Source: JAGNLV01 sp964612145
GTDB taxonomy: Bacteria; Zixibacteria; MSB-5A5; GN15; FEB-12
Direction of reading: 5' to 3'
NCBI GenBank assembly: GCA_964612145.1
Contig: CAZTBP010000020.1
Coordinates: forward strand, 12,908 to 76,907
Length of the DNA: 64,000 nucleotides
The notes under the pieces are model-generated. The model made no database searches. It worked only from the letters and a program-made list of their open reading frames with translations, and was not told where the DNA came from. Position numbers and translations under genes: made by a program. Below are positions 1 to 8,025 of this stretch, one piece after another. The first letter of the stretch is position 1, and every line of letters starts with the position of its first letter.

Positions 1-140
1 GCTACGATACGGATATTGCCTCGGTGACGCGGAAGGTGAACCTTGATCTGGAGTATATCCGGAACTGGTCGTTGTGGTATGATATTAAGATCATGCTTCG
101 GACGGTCAAGGTTGTGTTTACCGGAAAGGGTGCCTGCTAA
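1..140 (+). CDS. C-terminal end of a priming sugar-phosphate transferase (partial)
   Basis: The window opens inside a gene read in the third frame; 45 codons remain before TAA at 138-140. The visible tail has 'LDLEYIRNWSLWYDIKIM' followed by 'RTVKVVFTGKGAC', which is the conserved C-terminal signature of bacterial sugar transferases (WcaJ/CpsE/EpsL type, exopolysaccharide polyprenyl glycosylphosphotransferases). Such enzymes load the first sugar-1-phosphate onto undecaprenyl phosphate at the inner membrane. The usual final residue is Tyr; here it is Cys. The context fits: PrsK/PrsR-type exopolysaccharide regulators and uppP follow within 15 kb. Family assignment rests only on this tail. Confidence 0.8.
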   Translation, partial: YDTDIASVTRKVNLDLEYIRNWSLWYDIKIMLRTVKVVFTGKGAC

Positions 141-166
141 CGCGCGGGCTGCAGACTCAAGATTTT

Positions 167-197
167 ACGGCTGTGAGAGATCGCAGCCGTTTCTTTT
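167..197 (+). terminator. Rho-independent terminator after the sugar transferase
   Basis: A perfect 7-bp stem (ACGGCTG at 167-173, CAGCCGT at 184-190) is followed by TTTCTTTT, 27 bases after the stop codon. Confidence 0.75.
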
Positions 198-202
198 ATG
201 TC

Positions 203-231
203 TTGCACGGTCTTCAATAATGTGCTATTCT
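203..231 (+). promoter_or_regulatory. Sigma-70-like promoter for the PEGA/DUF5683-like gene
   Basis: TTGCAC (203-208) and TATTCT (226-231) are separated by exactly 17 bases, directly after the terminator and about 50 bases ahead of the next gene. Confidence 0.5.
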
Positions 232-285
232 TACCGATAATCTGATAGCATATATCATGTTAACTATAAGCAAAGGAGCCCGACG

Positions 286-1014
286 CTGAAACGGATTTTA
301 GCGACATTGCTTCTGGTGATGACGGCGACTGCAGTGTCCGCTGCCGACGGTGATGAGGCCGGGGTGCGAATCGAGACTGATCCGCCGGGAGCGCAGGTGA
401 CGCTCGAGGGTGAGGCCACGGTATCCGGTATTTCGCCGGTTGTGTTTCGGCTTCCCCTGATCGGCGATTATAAGCTGAAGGTGGAGAAGTTTGGCTGGGA
501 GGGGTACAACACACAGCTCATTCTTGATCCGCGCAAGAATATGACGGTCAATGTGAGCCTGTCGCCAAAGACGCGGTTCAAGGCGGCGGTGCGGTCGTTT
601 TTTATACCCGGTTGGGGTCAGACGTACACGGGCCAGAAAAACAAGGGAGCGCTGTTGCTGCTGGCGACTATTGGTTCGGGGGCGGCCTATTTGATTCTGG
701 ATAATAAATTCGACGACAAGTTCGATACATTTGAGTCTCGTCGCGACGAATACGACTCTTTGCTGGTGCATGGGACGCAGTCGGAACTGGATGCTGCGTG
801 GCAACGGTTGGCCAACGCCCAGGACGAAGCCTACGACGCCGAGAACCGGCGCCGGGTGGCTATCGGGGCGGTGGTGGCATCCTGGGCGATCAACATGCTT
901 GATATACTGTTCTTCTTTCCCGCAGAACGGGGCACCTTTTCGGTAAAGGGTGTTGCCGTGAAACCTCAGCCGGTCGGTGACGGATTCGGCGTAACGCTTT
1001 CAGCGGAATTTTAG
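286..1014 (+). CDS. Exported PEGA/DUF5683-like protein, probable CTG start
   Basis: An exported or membrane protein of about 242 residues. An N-terminal signal sequence (KRILATLLLVMTATAVSA) is followed by a PEGA-like beta domain ('RIETDPPGAQVTLEGEA', about residues 28-100) and then a segment 'FFIPGWGQTYTGQKNKGALL' with hydrophobic stretches, typical of the DUF5683 family of the Bacteroidetes/FCB groups. PEGA-like domains are usually surface associated; the exact function is unknown. Start choice: the first standard codon (TTG 307) would remove the lysine-arginine n-region of the signal peptide. A CTG at 286 restores it and lies 7 bases after AAAGGAG (272-278), so CTG 286 is preferred. The gene has its own promoter and terminator-delimited upstream border. 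Confidence 0.7.
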   Translation: MKRILATLLLVMTATAVSAADGDEAGVRIETDPPGAQVTLEGEATVSGISPVVFRLPLIGDYKLKVEKFGWEGYNTQLILDPRKNMTVNVSLSPKTRFKAAVRSFFIPGWGQTYTGQKNKGALLLLATIGSGAAYLILDNKFDDKFDTFESRRDEYDSLLVHGTQSELDAAWQRLANAQDEAYDAENRRRVAIGAVVASWAINMLDILFFFPAERGTFSVKGVAVKPQPVGDGFGVTLSAEF

Positions 1015-1022
1015 GGGAGGAG

Positions 1023-2005
1023 CACGAGTCAATTTCAAAAGGTGGGGAAGTTGACAACAAAACAGCGTATCCTTTCGGAGAGCATTTAATGGAAGCGGGT
1101 TGTGGGAAGCACGACCAAACGAAAGGGTACACCGATGGCAACCTTCGAGAAATCGAATCATGGGACAAGTCAATTCGACAAAGATGTACAGGACGGGCCG
1201 GCTCAGACCTGGATATGATCGCCCGGGAGGGCGCCCGGCAGATGCTTGTTTCAGCCCTGGAGGTGGAAGTGACCGAGTTTTTGGGGCGACAACAAATTGA
1301 ACTAGTGGACAGCGATGGTTCTGGGGCCGGTCCGGTGGGCTACCGCAACGGTCATGGCAGGGCGCGTCGGGTGACCCTGGGGACGGGAACGGTCGAAGTG
1401 CGGGTGCCCCGGGTGCTGGAGACGGCTGAGACGTTTACCTCGCAGGCGGTGCGGTTCAAGCAGCAATTCGAGGGCGAGTACGAGGCCCGGCGGGCCCGTT
1501 CGCTGGCCGATCATCATCGCTGCTGGGTGCACAAGATGCGCAACGTGTTGGTCTGCTTTCCGAAGCGGCTGCTGCAGCAGATTTACGCGGCCGAAATCAA
1601 AAAACGGGCCGAGACCCTGATGGCCCAGTTCGCCGAGATGTACGGCCGCACATATCCTCTTGGGGTTGAGTGTTTGTGCAAAGATCGGGAGGCGTTGTTA
1701 ACCTGCTTCGTCTATTCGAAGGAACACCGGGTGAGTCTGAAGACGACCAATCCGATCGAGTCGATCTTTGTCGTCGTCAGGTTGCGGACTGACGCGACCC
1801 GGCGGATCAAGTCGCTCCGCTCGGCCTTGTACCTAATCTTTCAGTTGATTCATAGAGCGCAGAAAATCTGGCGCCGTGTCAGTGCGCCGCGTATGGTGGA
1901 AAAGGTTCTCGATGGCGTGACGTTCGAGGACGGAACCGAAATCAGAAATAAAAGGAATTATGCCGAAAAAAGCGCTGCTTGAATAAACAACTTACACAAC
2001 TCGTG
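1023..2005 (+). mobile_element. Decayed IS256-family insertion sequence
   Basis: The block between the PEGA-like gene and the FN3 lipoprotein contains a degenerate IS256/Mutator transposase. A 7-base inverted match, CACGAGT at 1023-1029 and ACTCGTG at 1999-2005, brackets it and may be the remains of terminal inverted repeats, although the match does not extend convincingly inward. Boundaries are therefore tentative. Full IS256 elements are usually about 1.3 kb, so some 300 bases are missing. Confidence 0.5.
1089..1982 (+). pseudogene. IS256/Mutator-family transposase remnant with internal deletions
   Basis: An open frame of 297 codons with clear IS256 family segments: 'IAREGARQMLVSALEVEVTE' near the N-terminus, 'GYRNGHGRARRVTLGTGTVE', 'RCWVHKMRNVL' and 'TTNPIES'. 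Compared with the usual length of about 400 residues, roughly 45 residues are missing after 'VPRVLETAETFTSQ' and roughly 75 before 'RCWVHK'. The second gap removes both catalytic aspartates of the DDE triad; only the Glu in NPIES remains, so it cannot transpose. The N-terminal 45 codons do not resemble the family. The likely original start is ATG 1135 in another frame, which implies a one-base frameshift near 1205-1215. The deletions happen to keep the rest in frame. Confidence 0.85.
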
Positions 2006-2031
2006 ACATGAACTCGGAGGAGCAGCTGGTA

Positions 2032-3606
2032 ATGACGAAGTATTTAGGTATAGGTTTGCTGGCGGCGGTGATGCTTGCTGCCGGCTGCGATCGATATATT
2101 GATGATCGCGACCCGGTGCGTTCGCTTCCGGATGATGGTCCGGTGCCGCTGAATGTTAAGGCGTTCCGGATTGACGGCGGGGTTCGGTTGACGTGGGAGA
2201 TGAGTGATACGGCCGCAGTAAAGCGGTATCGGGTGTATGCCGCAGAGATTGAGAATGATCTGGTTGGGGAATACCTTCTTCAGGATTCAACGAGCCAGAT
2301 GTCTGTCACGCTGACGGACCTGACGGTCAACCAGGAATATGCTTTCCGTGTAGCGGCTGTCACTGGCGAGGGATTGGAATGGGGACCGTCGCGTGCTGTC
2401 AAGGCTACGGTTACTTATCTTTCGATTTCGCTGGAGGAGGGAGCGCCGGCGGTCAACACGCGCGATGTACGGGTTCGTTTGTATATTCCGACGACAACCT
2501 CGCATATCCGTTTGTCGGAGGACTCGACGTTTGCCGATGCGGTATTTATTCCGTTTGTCGGCAATTCCACTACGTTTGAGGTCTCGGCCGGTGATGGAAT
2601 GAAGATAGTGTATGCGCAGCTTCAGTTTGATGATGGATCGTATAGCGGGCAAACGCTCGTTGATTCGATTCTGCTGGACACGCGGGCCGAGATAGACGTG
2701 GTTGGTTTCGAACCGCCGGCGACGGGGACTGCGTTTGGCCCCGGCGACCAGATCACGTTTTTTGTGAACAGCAATGAGATCGACGGCAACGCCAGTGTGA
2801 GTTTCAGTGGTGTGACGTCGGTTGTTTGTTATGACGACGGAACGGGTCAGGATGCTGTGCGGGATGACGGTATCTATGTTGGGACGTGGACGGTGCCGAT
2901 CAGTTTCACGCTGAGCGCGGGCGAGGTTACCGGGCGGTTTATCGATCAGGCTGGTAATCAGGCGACGCCGACCACGGCGAGTTCGGCGTTGAACATATTC
3001 ACGCCGCCGCTGGCGTTGACGCTTTCGGCGCTGCCGGTGTCGACTTCTGAGATCAGTCTGACCTGGACGGAGTCATCAAGCGACGATTTCGCAGCGTATC
3101 GAATTTATCGGGATTCGGATCAGGGGGTCTCGGTCGAGTCGGAGTTAATTACGACGATTACCACAATTGGCACCACGAGCTTTACCGATACTGATCTCGA
3201 TGCCAATACTGAGTATTTCTACAGCATTCATGTGTATGACAACAACGGGCTTTCGACGGGGTCGGCGGTTGTTTCGGCCCAGACGCCCGTGAACACGGTA
3301 CCGGATCCGGTGGATCTGTTTGCGGTTGTCGGCAGTGATACGACAACGGTATCGTTGTCGTGGACGCGCAGCGAGGAGGAAGATTTCGATTCTTACCGGG
3401 TGTATCGATCGCTGGCGCCGGCGGTTGATACAACGGCTTCGCTGGTATTGCTGGAGCGAAACCAGGACATCGTGACAAGTTCGCAATCACTGCCGAGTGT
3501 GCCGCTCGGATCGAACCAGCGGTACTATTTCCGGGTGTATGTTTTTGATCGTCACGGCGCTATCGCGGGGTCCAACGTAGTTGATGCGGCCGCTCCGGAA
3601 GAATAA
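2032..3606 (+). CDS. Fibronectin type III repeat lipoprotein
   Basis: A lipoprotein of about 524 residues. The signal peptide MTKYLGIGLLAAVMLAAGC puts the lipid-modified cysteine at position 19. FN3 modules are visible at about residues 36-125 ('VRLTWEMSDTAAVKRYRVY'), 330-425 ('ISLTWTESSSDDFAAYRIY') and 430-524 ('VSLSWTRSEEEDFDSYRVY'), with a less regular beta-rich region between. FN3 repeats in envelope proteins usually serve adhesion or scaffolding; there is no catalytic motif. Start choice: an upstream ATG at 2008 is in frame, but GGAGGAG at 2016-2022 lies 9 bases before ATG 2032, which also gives a clean signal peptide. It begins immediately downstream of the IS remnant. Confidence 0.75.
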   Translation: MTKYLGIGLLAAVMLAAGCDRYIDDRDPVRSLPDDGPVPLNVKAFRIDGGVRLTWEMSDTAAVKRYRVYAAEIENDLVGEYLLQDSTSQMSVTLTDLTVNQEYAFRVAAVTGEGLEWGPSRAVKATVTYLSISLEEGAPAVNTRDVRVRLYIPTTTSHIRLSEDSTFADAVFIPFVGNSTTFEVSAGDGMKIVYAQLQFDDGSYSGQTLVDSILLDTRAEIDVVGFEPPATGTAFGPGDQITFFVNSNEIDGNASVSFSGVTSVVCYDDGTGQDAVRDDGIYVGTWTVPISFTLSAGEVTGRFIDQAGNQATPTTASSALNIFTPPLALTLSALPVSTSEISLTWTESSSDDFAAYRIYRDSDQGVSVESELITTITTIGTTSFTDTDLDANTEYFYSIHVYDNNGLSTGSAVVSAQTPVNTVPDPVDLFAVVGSDTTTVSLSWTRSEEEDFDSYRVYRSLAPAVDTTASLVLLERNQDIVTSSQSLPSVPLGSNQRYYFRVYVFDRHGAIAGSNVVDAAAPEE

Positions 3607-3633
3607 ACACAGGGGTAGCAGGTAAGAGGTGCT

Positions 3634-4479
3634 ATGAGTATAGTGGATGGTATAAATCGCCTGATCGGTATTGTTCTCGATGTTTTTCGTCAGTTTGGGC
3701 GGGGGCGGATATGGTTCTGGCTGCTGTTATATTCGATTATCAGCTTTATCGTGCTCTATGCTCACTATGATTTTCTCTCGCCGATTTTCTATCCGATCAT
3801 CTCGTTCTGGACCGGTCTGCTGGGCGAAAAGCAATCGACCGGGTTCTCTCATTATCCGGGACATTTCCTGTTGATGCCGTACTACTGGGAGTGGGCGCGT
3901 TTGGTGCTGAGTGTCGTGATTGAGGGATTATTCCTCGGGGCGGCTTCGGTGTTATTTTATGAGCGGTTTGTACGGGTAGATGAGGAGGACCGGTTTGCGT
4001 TTGGGCAGATGATTCGTTCGTGGATTCACCTTTCGCTTGCCTTTGTTGTGCTCAACGGGCTGGTACTGGCAGTTGGCTGGGCGGCTTCAAATGGTCTGGC
4101 GTCATTTTTGGCTTATTCGCCGCGCCGCCAGTTTGTGTTTGAGTGGTTGGCTTTGCCGTTCCTGTTTATGATTGTACTGGGACTGTTTTTCTTCACAATA
4201 CCGGTGGTTGCCGTGTATCGCGAGAATATTGTCAGGGCGATCGGCCGTTCGGCAAAGCTTTTTATCCGCAACCCGATTACGGTTCTTGTTATGGCCGGGA
4301 TTGTTCTTGCGGGGCCAGTTGTTGTTTCGAATATCGCGAATAGTCCGAGCACCCTCGTTGACAAATTCAAACCGGAACTTGTATTCTGGATTCTCCTTGG
4401 CGGCCTCGTCATCGATCTTATCGCCAGTTTCCTCTGGATGGGGATGGCGGTACGCTTCTTAGTCGACGAAGAGGAATAA
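3634..4479 (+). CDS. Polytopic inner-membrane protein of unknown function
   Basis: A 281-residue protein with about six hydrophobic segments, for example around residues 26-50 ('WFWLLLYSIISFIVLYAHY'), 85-110, 125-150, 160-190, 210-235 and 245-275. It ends in an acidic tail (VDEEE). No family motif was recognised. It lies 27 bases after the FN3 lipoprotein and 3 bases before the PrsK-type kinase, so it is probably cotranscribed with the sensor pair and might be functionally linked to envelope sensing. That link is inferred from position only. An AGAGG motif precedes the ATG. Confidence 0.6.
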   Translation: MSIVDGINRLIGIVLDVFRQFGRGRIWFWLLLYSIISFIVLYAHYDFLSPIFYPIISFWTGLLGEKQSTGFSHYPGHFLLMPYYWEWARLVLSVVIEGLFLGAASVLFYERFVRVDEEDRFAFGQMIRSWIHLSLAFVVLNGLVLAVGWAASNGLASFLAYSPRRQFVFEWLALPFLFMIVLGLFFFTIPVVAVYRENIVRAIGRSAKLFIRNPITVLVMAGIVLAGPVVVSNIANSPSTLVDKFKPELVFWILLGGLVIDLIASFLWMGMAVRFLVDEEE

Positions 4480-4482
4480 ATC

Positions 4483-6564
4483 TTGTTCGCGCAGAACTGG
4501 CTCTTCTGGAGCTCGGCAGTTATTACCTGTCTGGGAGCTCTCTACCTATTGTTACGCAGCCGTCGACGCCGTGACATGATCGGGGTCGGTTTGTATTTTC
4601 TCTCGGTGGGGGTTCTTTTTGTCGGGATATCGCTGATGCTTTTGTCGGGGGGGCAGTGGTCTCGCGTGGGCATGCGTGTGGTCGGGGTGTCGGCTCCTTT
4701 CATTCCGTTTTTCTGGCTTATGTTCAGCTTTGTGTGGGGCAGGGATCTCCGGCACGATCCCGTGTTGTCCTCGGCTCGACCGTGGGTGATCCTGGCGGGG
4801 CTGGCGGCCGCGGCACTGGGGATATTGAATCTCACGACACCGTTTATTCAGTATCAGGTGGACATCTCCGGCGCCTATTTCAGCATGGTGGGGTGGAGTT
4901 TCCCGCTGTTTTTGTACTATCTCGTCTGTTTCCTCTACGCCATGCACAATTTCGACAGCGTGTATCGGGTGGCGGTGGGCAGTCAGCGCCGGAAGCTGCG
5001 GTATGGCATGTACGTCTCGACACTGTTGACCGGACTGGCGACATTTGCGGCGACTCTGGCAATCCTGTTCGATCGAATCGATGTGCTTCCCCTGGGGATT
5101 ATCGCGGCGATGGTTCCGCCCCTGATGGTGCTTTTGATCAGGCATCTCGAGAACTTCGTGCCGTCGGCCTCAGGGGTGGTGGTCACTCGTCGGGCCACGG
5201 CATCTTCGATGGTGATACTAATCGGCGCCGGGTACATGGTTGCCATGGGGTTGTTGTCGATGTTGCTTGATCCGGATAATTACCGTCCGGACCTCGCGTT
5301 TGCAATCGTTGCCGGATTGATGACGATTTCGTTAATGCTTTTGGTAACGTTGTCCAATCAGCTCGTGCGAATGGGTTCCGGTTCGGGCCGATCGAAAGGC
5401 GTTGAGTTGGGGGCAGTGCAGGACTTCCTGGAAGAAACGGTGGTTCGCTCCGGCGTTGAGGATCTGTTTGAGCGGTGCCGTCTGTTTATTCAGAGCCGGT
5501 TCGGTGTCGGTCAGGTGGTGCTGTTCGAACGGCGGGCGGAAGGGGCGTGGAGCACATTGACTCCGGATCAGTCGGCGCGGGTAGTGGCCGGTTCTGAGAT
5601 CGGGCAGATAACTGAATGGCTGCGTCGATTTGGCCGGCCGATTCGAATCACGGATCTGGCCGATCGGATCGAGGACGGGGACGGGGGAGTGAAAGTGATA
5701 GTTGAGTACAGCGACTGTGAGGATGGAATAGTTGTGCCTCTGGTGGGCCGGCAGGACATGTTCGGCTTTCTGGTTGCGGGGTTACCTGAGGCAGGGGAGG
5801 CAGTGTCGGAAAAGCTGGAGCTGTTTTTGGAGACGGTAGCAGGACCGCTGTCACTGACGCTGCAAAATTGCCGGATGACCGAGGAACTGCTGGCCTCACG
5901 GGAAATGGAGTCGTTTCATAAGGTGGCGTCGTTTGTGCTGCACGACCTGAAGAACTCCGTCGGGATGCTGGACCTGATGTTGTCCAATGCCGAGCGAAAT
6001 ATCAAGGATCCTCGGTTCCAGGAAGCGATGATGAGTACTATCAAAGACGCCGTAGCGCGGCAGCGGCGGATTATTTCCCGGTTGACCGAACCACCGGAGG
6101 CGCCGAAAGCGCAAGTCGGGGAGGAGATTGATCTGAATCGACTTTTGGAAGATGTTCTCGACAAGGTTCAGGTCAGAAAGATCGAACAGTTCCGGCTTGG
6201 TCAGCATTATAGCGATATACCGCAGGTGCGTGGCAGTCATGCCGCCCTGTTTTCGGTGTTTGAGAATCTGATTCGAAATGCTATGGATGCAATGGCTATC
6301 GGTGGAGAGCTGGAGGTGCGCACCGATTTGTGCCAGGAGGGGGATCGGCAGTGGGTTGTAGCGACAGTCAGAGATACGGGAAAGGGGATGTCTCCGGAGT
6401 TTGTTGAGACGCGGTTGTTTCGCCCGTTTACGTCGACGAAGAAGCGGGGTATGGGGATCGGTATGTTTCAGACGCGCGAGACAATTGTAGAGATGGGCGG
6501 GAATATTCAGGTTGAGTCTGAGGTCGGAAAAGGGACAACCATGACAGTCAGGATTCCGGTATGA
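4483..6564 (+). CDS. prsK: PrsK-type membrane sensor histidine kinase
   Basis: A 693-residue sensor kinase. The N-terminal 290 residues contain about eight transmembrane segments, followed by a GAF-like region (about 310-450), then a dimerisation/phosphoacceptor helix with 'FVLHDLKNSVGML' (predicted phospho-His 487) and a C-terminal HATPase domain with N box 'ENLIRNAMDAM', 'DTGKGM' and 'GMGIGMFQTRETIVEMGG'. This architecture is that of PrsK, the kinase found with exosortase/PEP-CTERM and exopolysaccharide loci. It starts at TTG 4483, 3 bases after the preceding stop, and overlaps the response regulator by 4 bases (ATGA), so the two are translationally coupled. No PEP-CTERM protein or exosortase is seen in the window; the exopolysaccharide tail gene at the left edge suggests that locus lies upstream. 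Confidence 0.82.
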   Translation: MFAQNWLFWSSAVITCLGALYLLLRSRRRRDMIGVGLYFLSVGVLFVGISLMLLSGGQWSRVGMRVVGVSAPFIPFFWLMFSFVWGRDLRHDPVLSSARPWVILAGLAAAALGILNLTTPFIQYQVDISGAYFSMVGWSFPLFLYYLVCFLYAMHNFDSVYRVAVGSQRRKLRYGMYVSTLLTGLATFAATLAILFDRIDVLPLGIIAAMVPPLMVLLIRHLENFVPSASGVVVTRRATASSMVILIGAGYMVAMGLLSMLLDPDNYRPDLAFAIVAGLMTISLMLLVTLSNQLVRMGSGSGRSKGVELGAVQDFLEETVVRSGVEDLFERCRLFIQSRFGVGQVVLFERRAEGAWSTLTPDQSARVVAGSEIGQITEWLRRFGRPIRITDLADRIEDGDGGVKVIVEYSDCEDGIVVPLVGRQDMFGFLVAGLPEAGEAVSEKLELFLETVAGPLSLTLQNCRMTEELLASREMESFHKVASFVLHDLKNSVGMLDLMLSNAERNIKDPRFQEAMMSTIKDAVARQRRIISRLTEPPEAPKAQVGEEIDLNRLLEDVLDKVQVRKIEQFRLGQHYSDIPQVRGSHAALFSVFENLIRNAMDAMAIGGELEVRTDLCQEGDRQWVVATVRDTGKGMSPEFVETRLFRPFTSTKKRGMGIGMFQTRETIVEMGGNIQVESEVGKGTTMTVRIPV

Positions 6565-7937
6565 GCGAAAGGCGCGAGCATGTCTTAGTAGTTGACGACG
6601 AGCAGGGGATCCGCGATCAGTTGTGCTGGGCGCTTAGTGAAGACTGGGAGGTGTCGACGGCGGCTGATGTTGAGTCGGCATTGGCGGCGACGAAGGAGCA
6701 TCATCCGGCACTCGTGATACTGGATATTAACCTGGACGTCACCAAAGACAGTCTGGAGGGCATTGATTTAATCGGGCATATCCTGGATATCGAGCCGACG
6801 GCGAAGATTATTATGGTGACCGGTCACGGGCAGAAGGAAAACGCCATTAAATGTATTGAGCGGGGGGCGTATGATTTCTTCAATAAGCCGGTGGAGATCG
6901 AGGAATTGCGGACAGTGATCCGTCGGGGGCTGTATCTGCGGCGTCTCGAATTGGAACACCAGCGGCTTCAGTCGGAGATGATGGACCGTCAGCGGTACGG
7001 CGACATTATAGGGACCTCGGAGCAGATGCAGCGGGTGTTCAGCTTTATTGAAACGGTGGCCGGGAATGACTATACGGTGCTGGTGACGGGGGAATCGGGG
7101 ACCGGTAAGGAACTGGTGGCGCGGGCGGTGCACCGTCGGTCGCCGCGCCGGGAGAAGCCATTTCAGGCGATTAACTGCGGGGCGATTCCGGAGACACTGC
7201 TGGAATCGGAGCTGTTCGGGTATGAGAAGGGGGCGTTTACCGACGCCAAAGAGCGGCGGCTGGGGTTGTTTGAGCAGGCTGACGGGGGGACGGTGCTGCT
7301 GGATGAGATCGGGGAGATGTCGATGAAGCTGCAGGTCAAGCTGCTGCGGTTTATGGAGGACCGTAAGATCCAGCGGCTGGGCGGCGGGGAGTCGATTGCT
7401 ATAAATGTGCGTATTATTGCCGCGACCAACAGGGATTTGCAGGAGGAGGTCAGGGCGGGGCATTTCCGGGAGGACTTGTATTACCGGATCTCGGTGCTGC
7501 ATCTGGCGCTGCCGCCGTTGCGAGAGCGGGGTGAGGACATTATTTTTCTTGCCAACTATTTTTTAGAGCGGTTCAGTCAGGAGAACGGGCGGAAGGGGTT
7601 GAAGTTTGATTCGCCGGCGATCCAGGCGATCAATTCGGCCCGGTGGTCGGGGAATGTTCGGGAGCTTGAGAATCGGGTGAAGCGGGCAGTCATAATGTGT
7701 CAGGGGAGAACGGTCGGCCCGGTTGATTTAGGTTTTGAGCCGGCGGGCAAGACTGATGAACCGGAGCTGATTACATTACAGCAGGTTCGGGAGCACGCAG
7801 AGCGGGAGCATTTGAAGCGGGCGCTGATTGCGCACAACTACAATATCTCCAAGGTCAGCCGGGAATTGGAGACCAGCCGGACGACATTGTATGAGCTGAT
7901 GGATAAGTACGGGCTGAGAAAAGATGAAAAAGGCTGA
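6561..7937 (+). CDS. prsR: PrsR-type sigma-54-dependent response regulator
   Basis: A 458-residue NtrC-family activator: receiver domain (about 1-125, phosphoacceptor Asp55 in 'LVILDINL'), sigma-54-interacting AAA+ ATPase (Walker A 'GESGTGKE', 'ESELFGYEKGAFTDA', 'RIIAATNRD', 'RWSGNVRELENR') and a C-terminal Fis-type helix-turn-helix ('NISKVSRELETSRTTLYEL'). The sigma-54 contact loop reads GAFTDA instead of the common GAFTGA. Its ATG overlaps the stop of the PrsK-type kinase, its presumed partner. PrsR proteins activate exopolysaccharide and PEP-CTERM genes from sigma-54 promoters; the targets here are not identified. Confidence 0.82.
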   Translation: MSERREHVLVVDDEQGIRDQLCWALSEDWEVSTAADVESALAATKEHHPALVILDINLDVTKDSLEGIDLIGHILDIEPTAKIIMVTGHGQKENAIKCIERGAYDFFNKPVEIEELRTVIRRGLYLRRLELEHQRLQSEMMDRQRYGDIIGTSEQMQRVFSFIETVAGNDYTVLVTGESGTGKELVARAVHRRSPRREKPFQAINCGAIPETLLESELFGYEKGAFTDAKERRLGLFEQADGGTVLLDEIGEMSMKLQVKLLRFMEDRKIQRLGGGESIAINVRIIAATNRDLQEEVRAGHFREDLYYRISVLHLALPPLRERGEDIIFLANYFLERFSQENGRKGLKFDSPAIQAINSARWSGNVRELENRVKRAVIMCQGRTVGPVDLGFEPAGKTDEPELITLQQVREHAEREHLKRALIAHNYNISKVSRELETSRTTLYELMDKYGLRKDEKG

Positions 7938-8025
7938 TTTTTCAGCCATCATAGCCAAATTACCCCTATACCTTCGGGCCGGATCGCCGATAATATCATT
8001 GTCCCTTAGAATGGTGTAATCGGTG

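Noticed and set aside
7932..7947. Hairpin GGCTGA/TCAGCC after prsR considered as terminator
   Set aside because: It contains the stop codon of prsR, the stem is short and no T-run follows.
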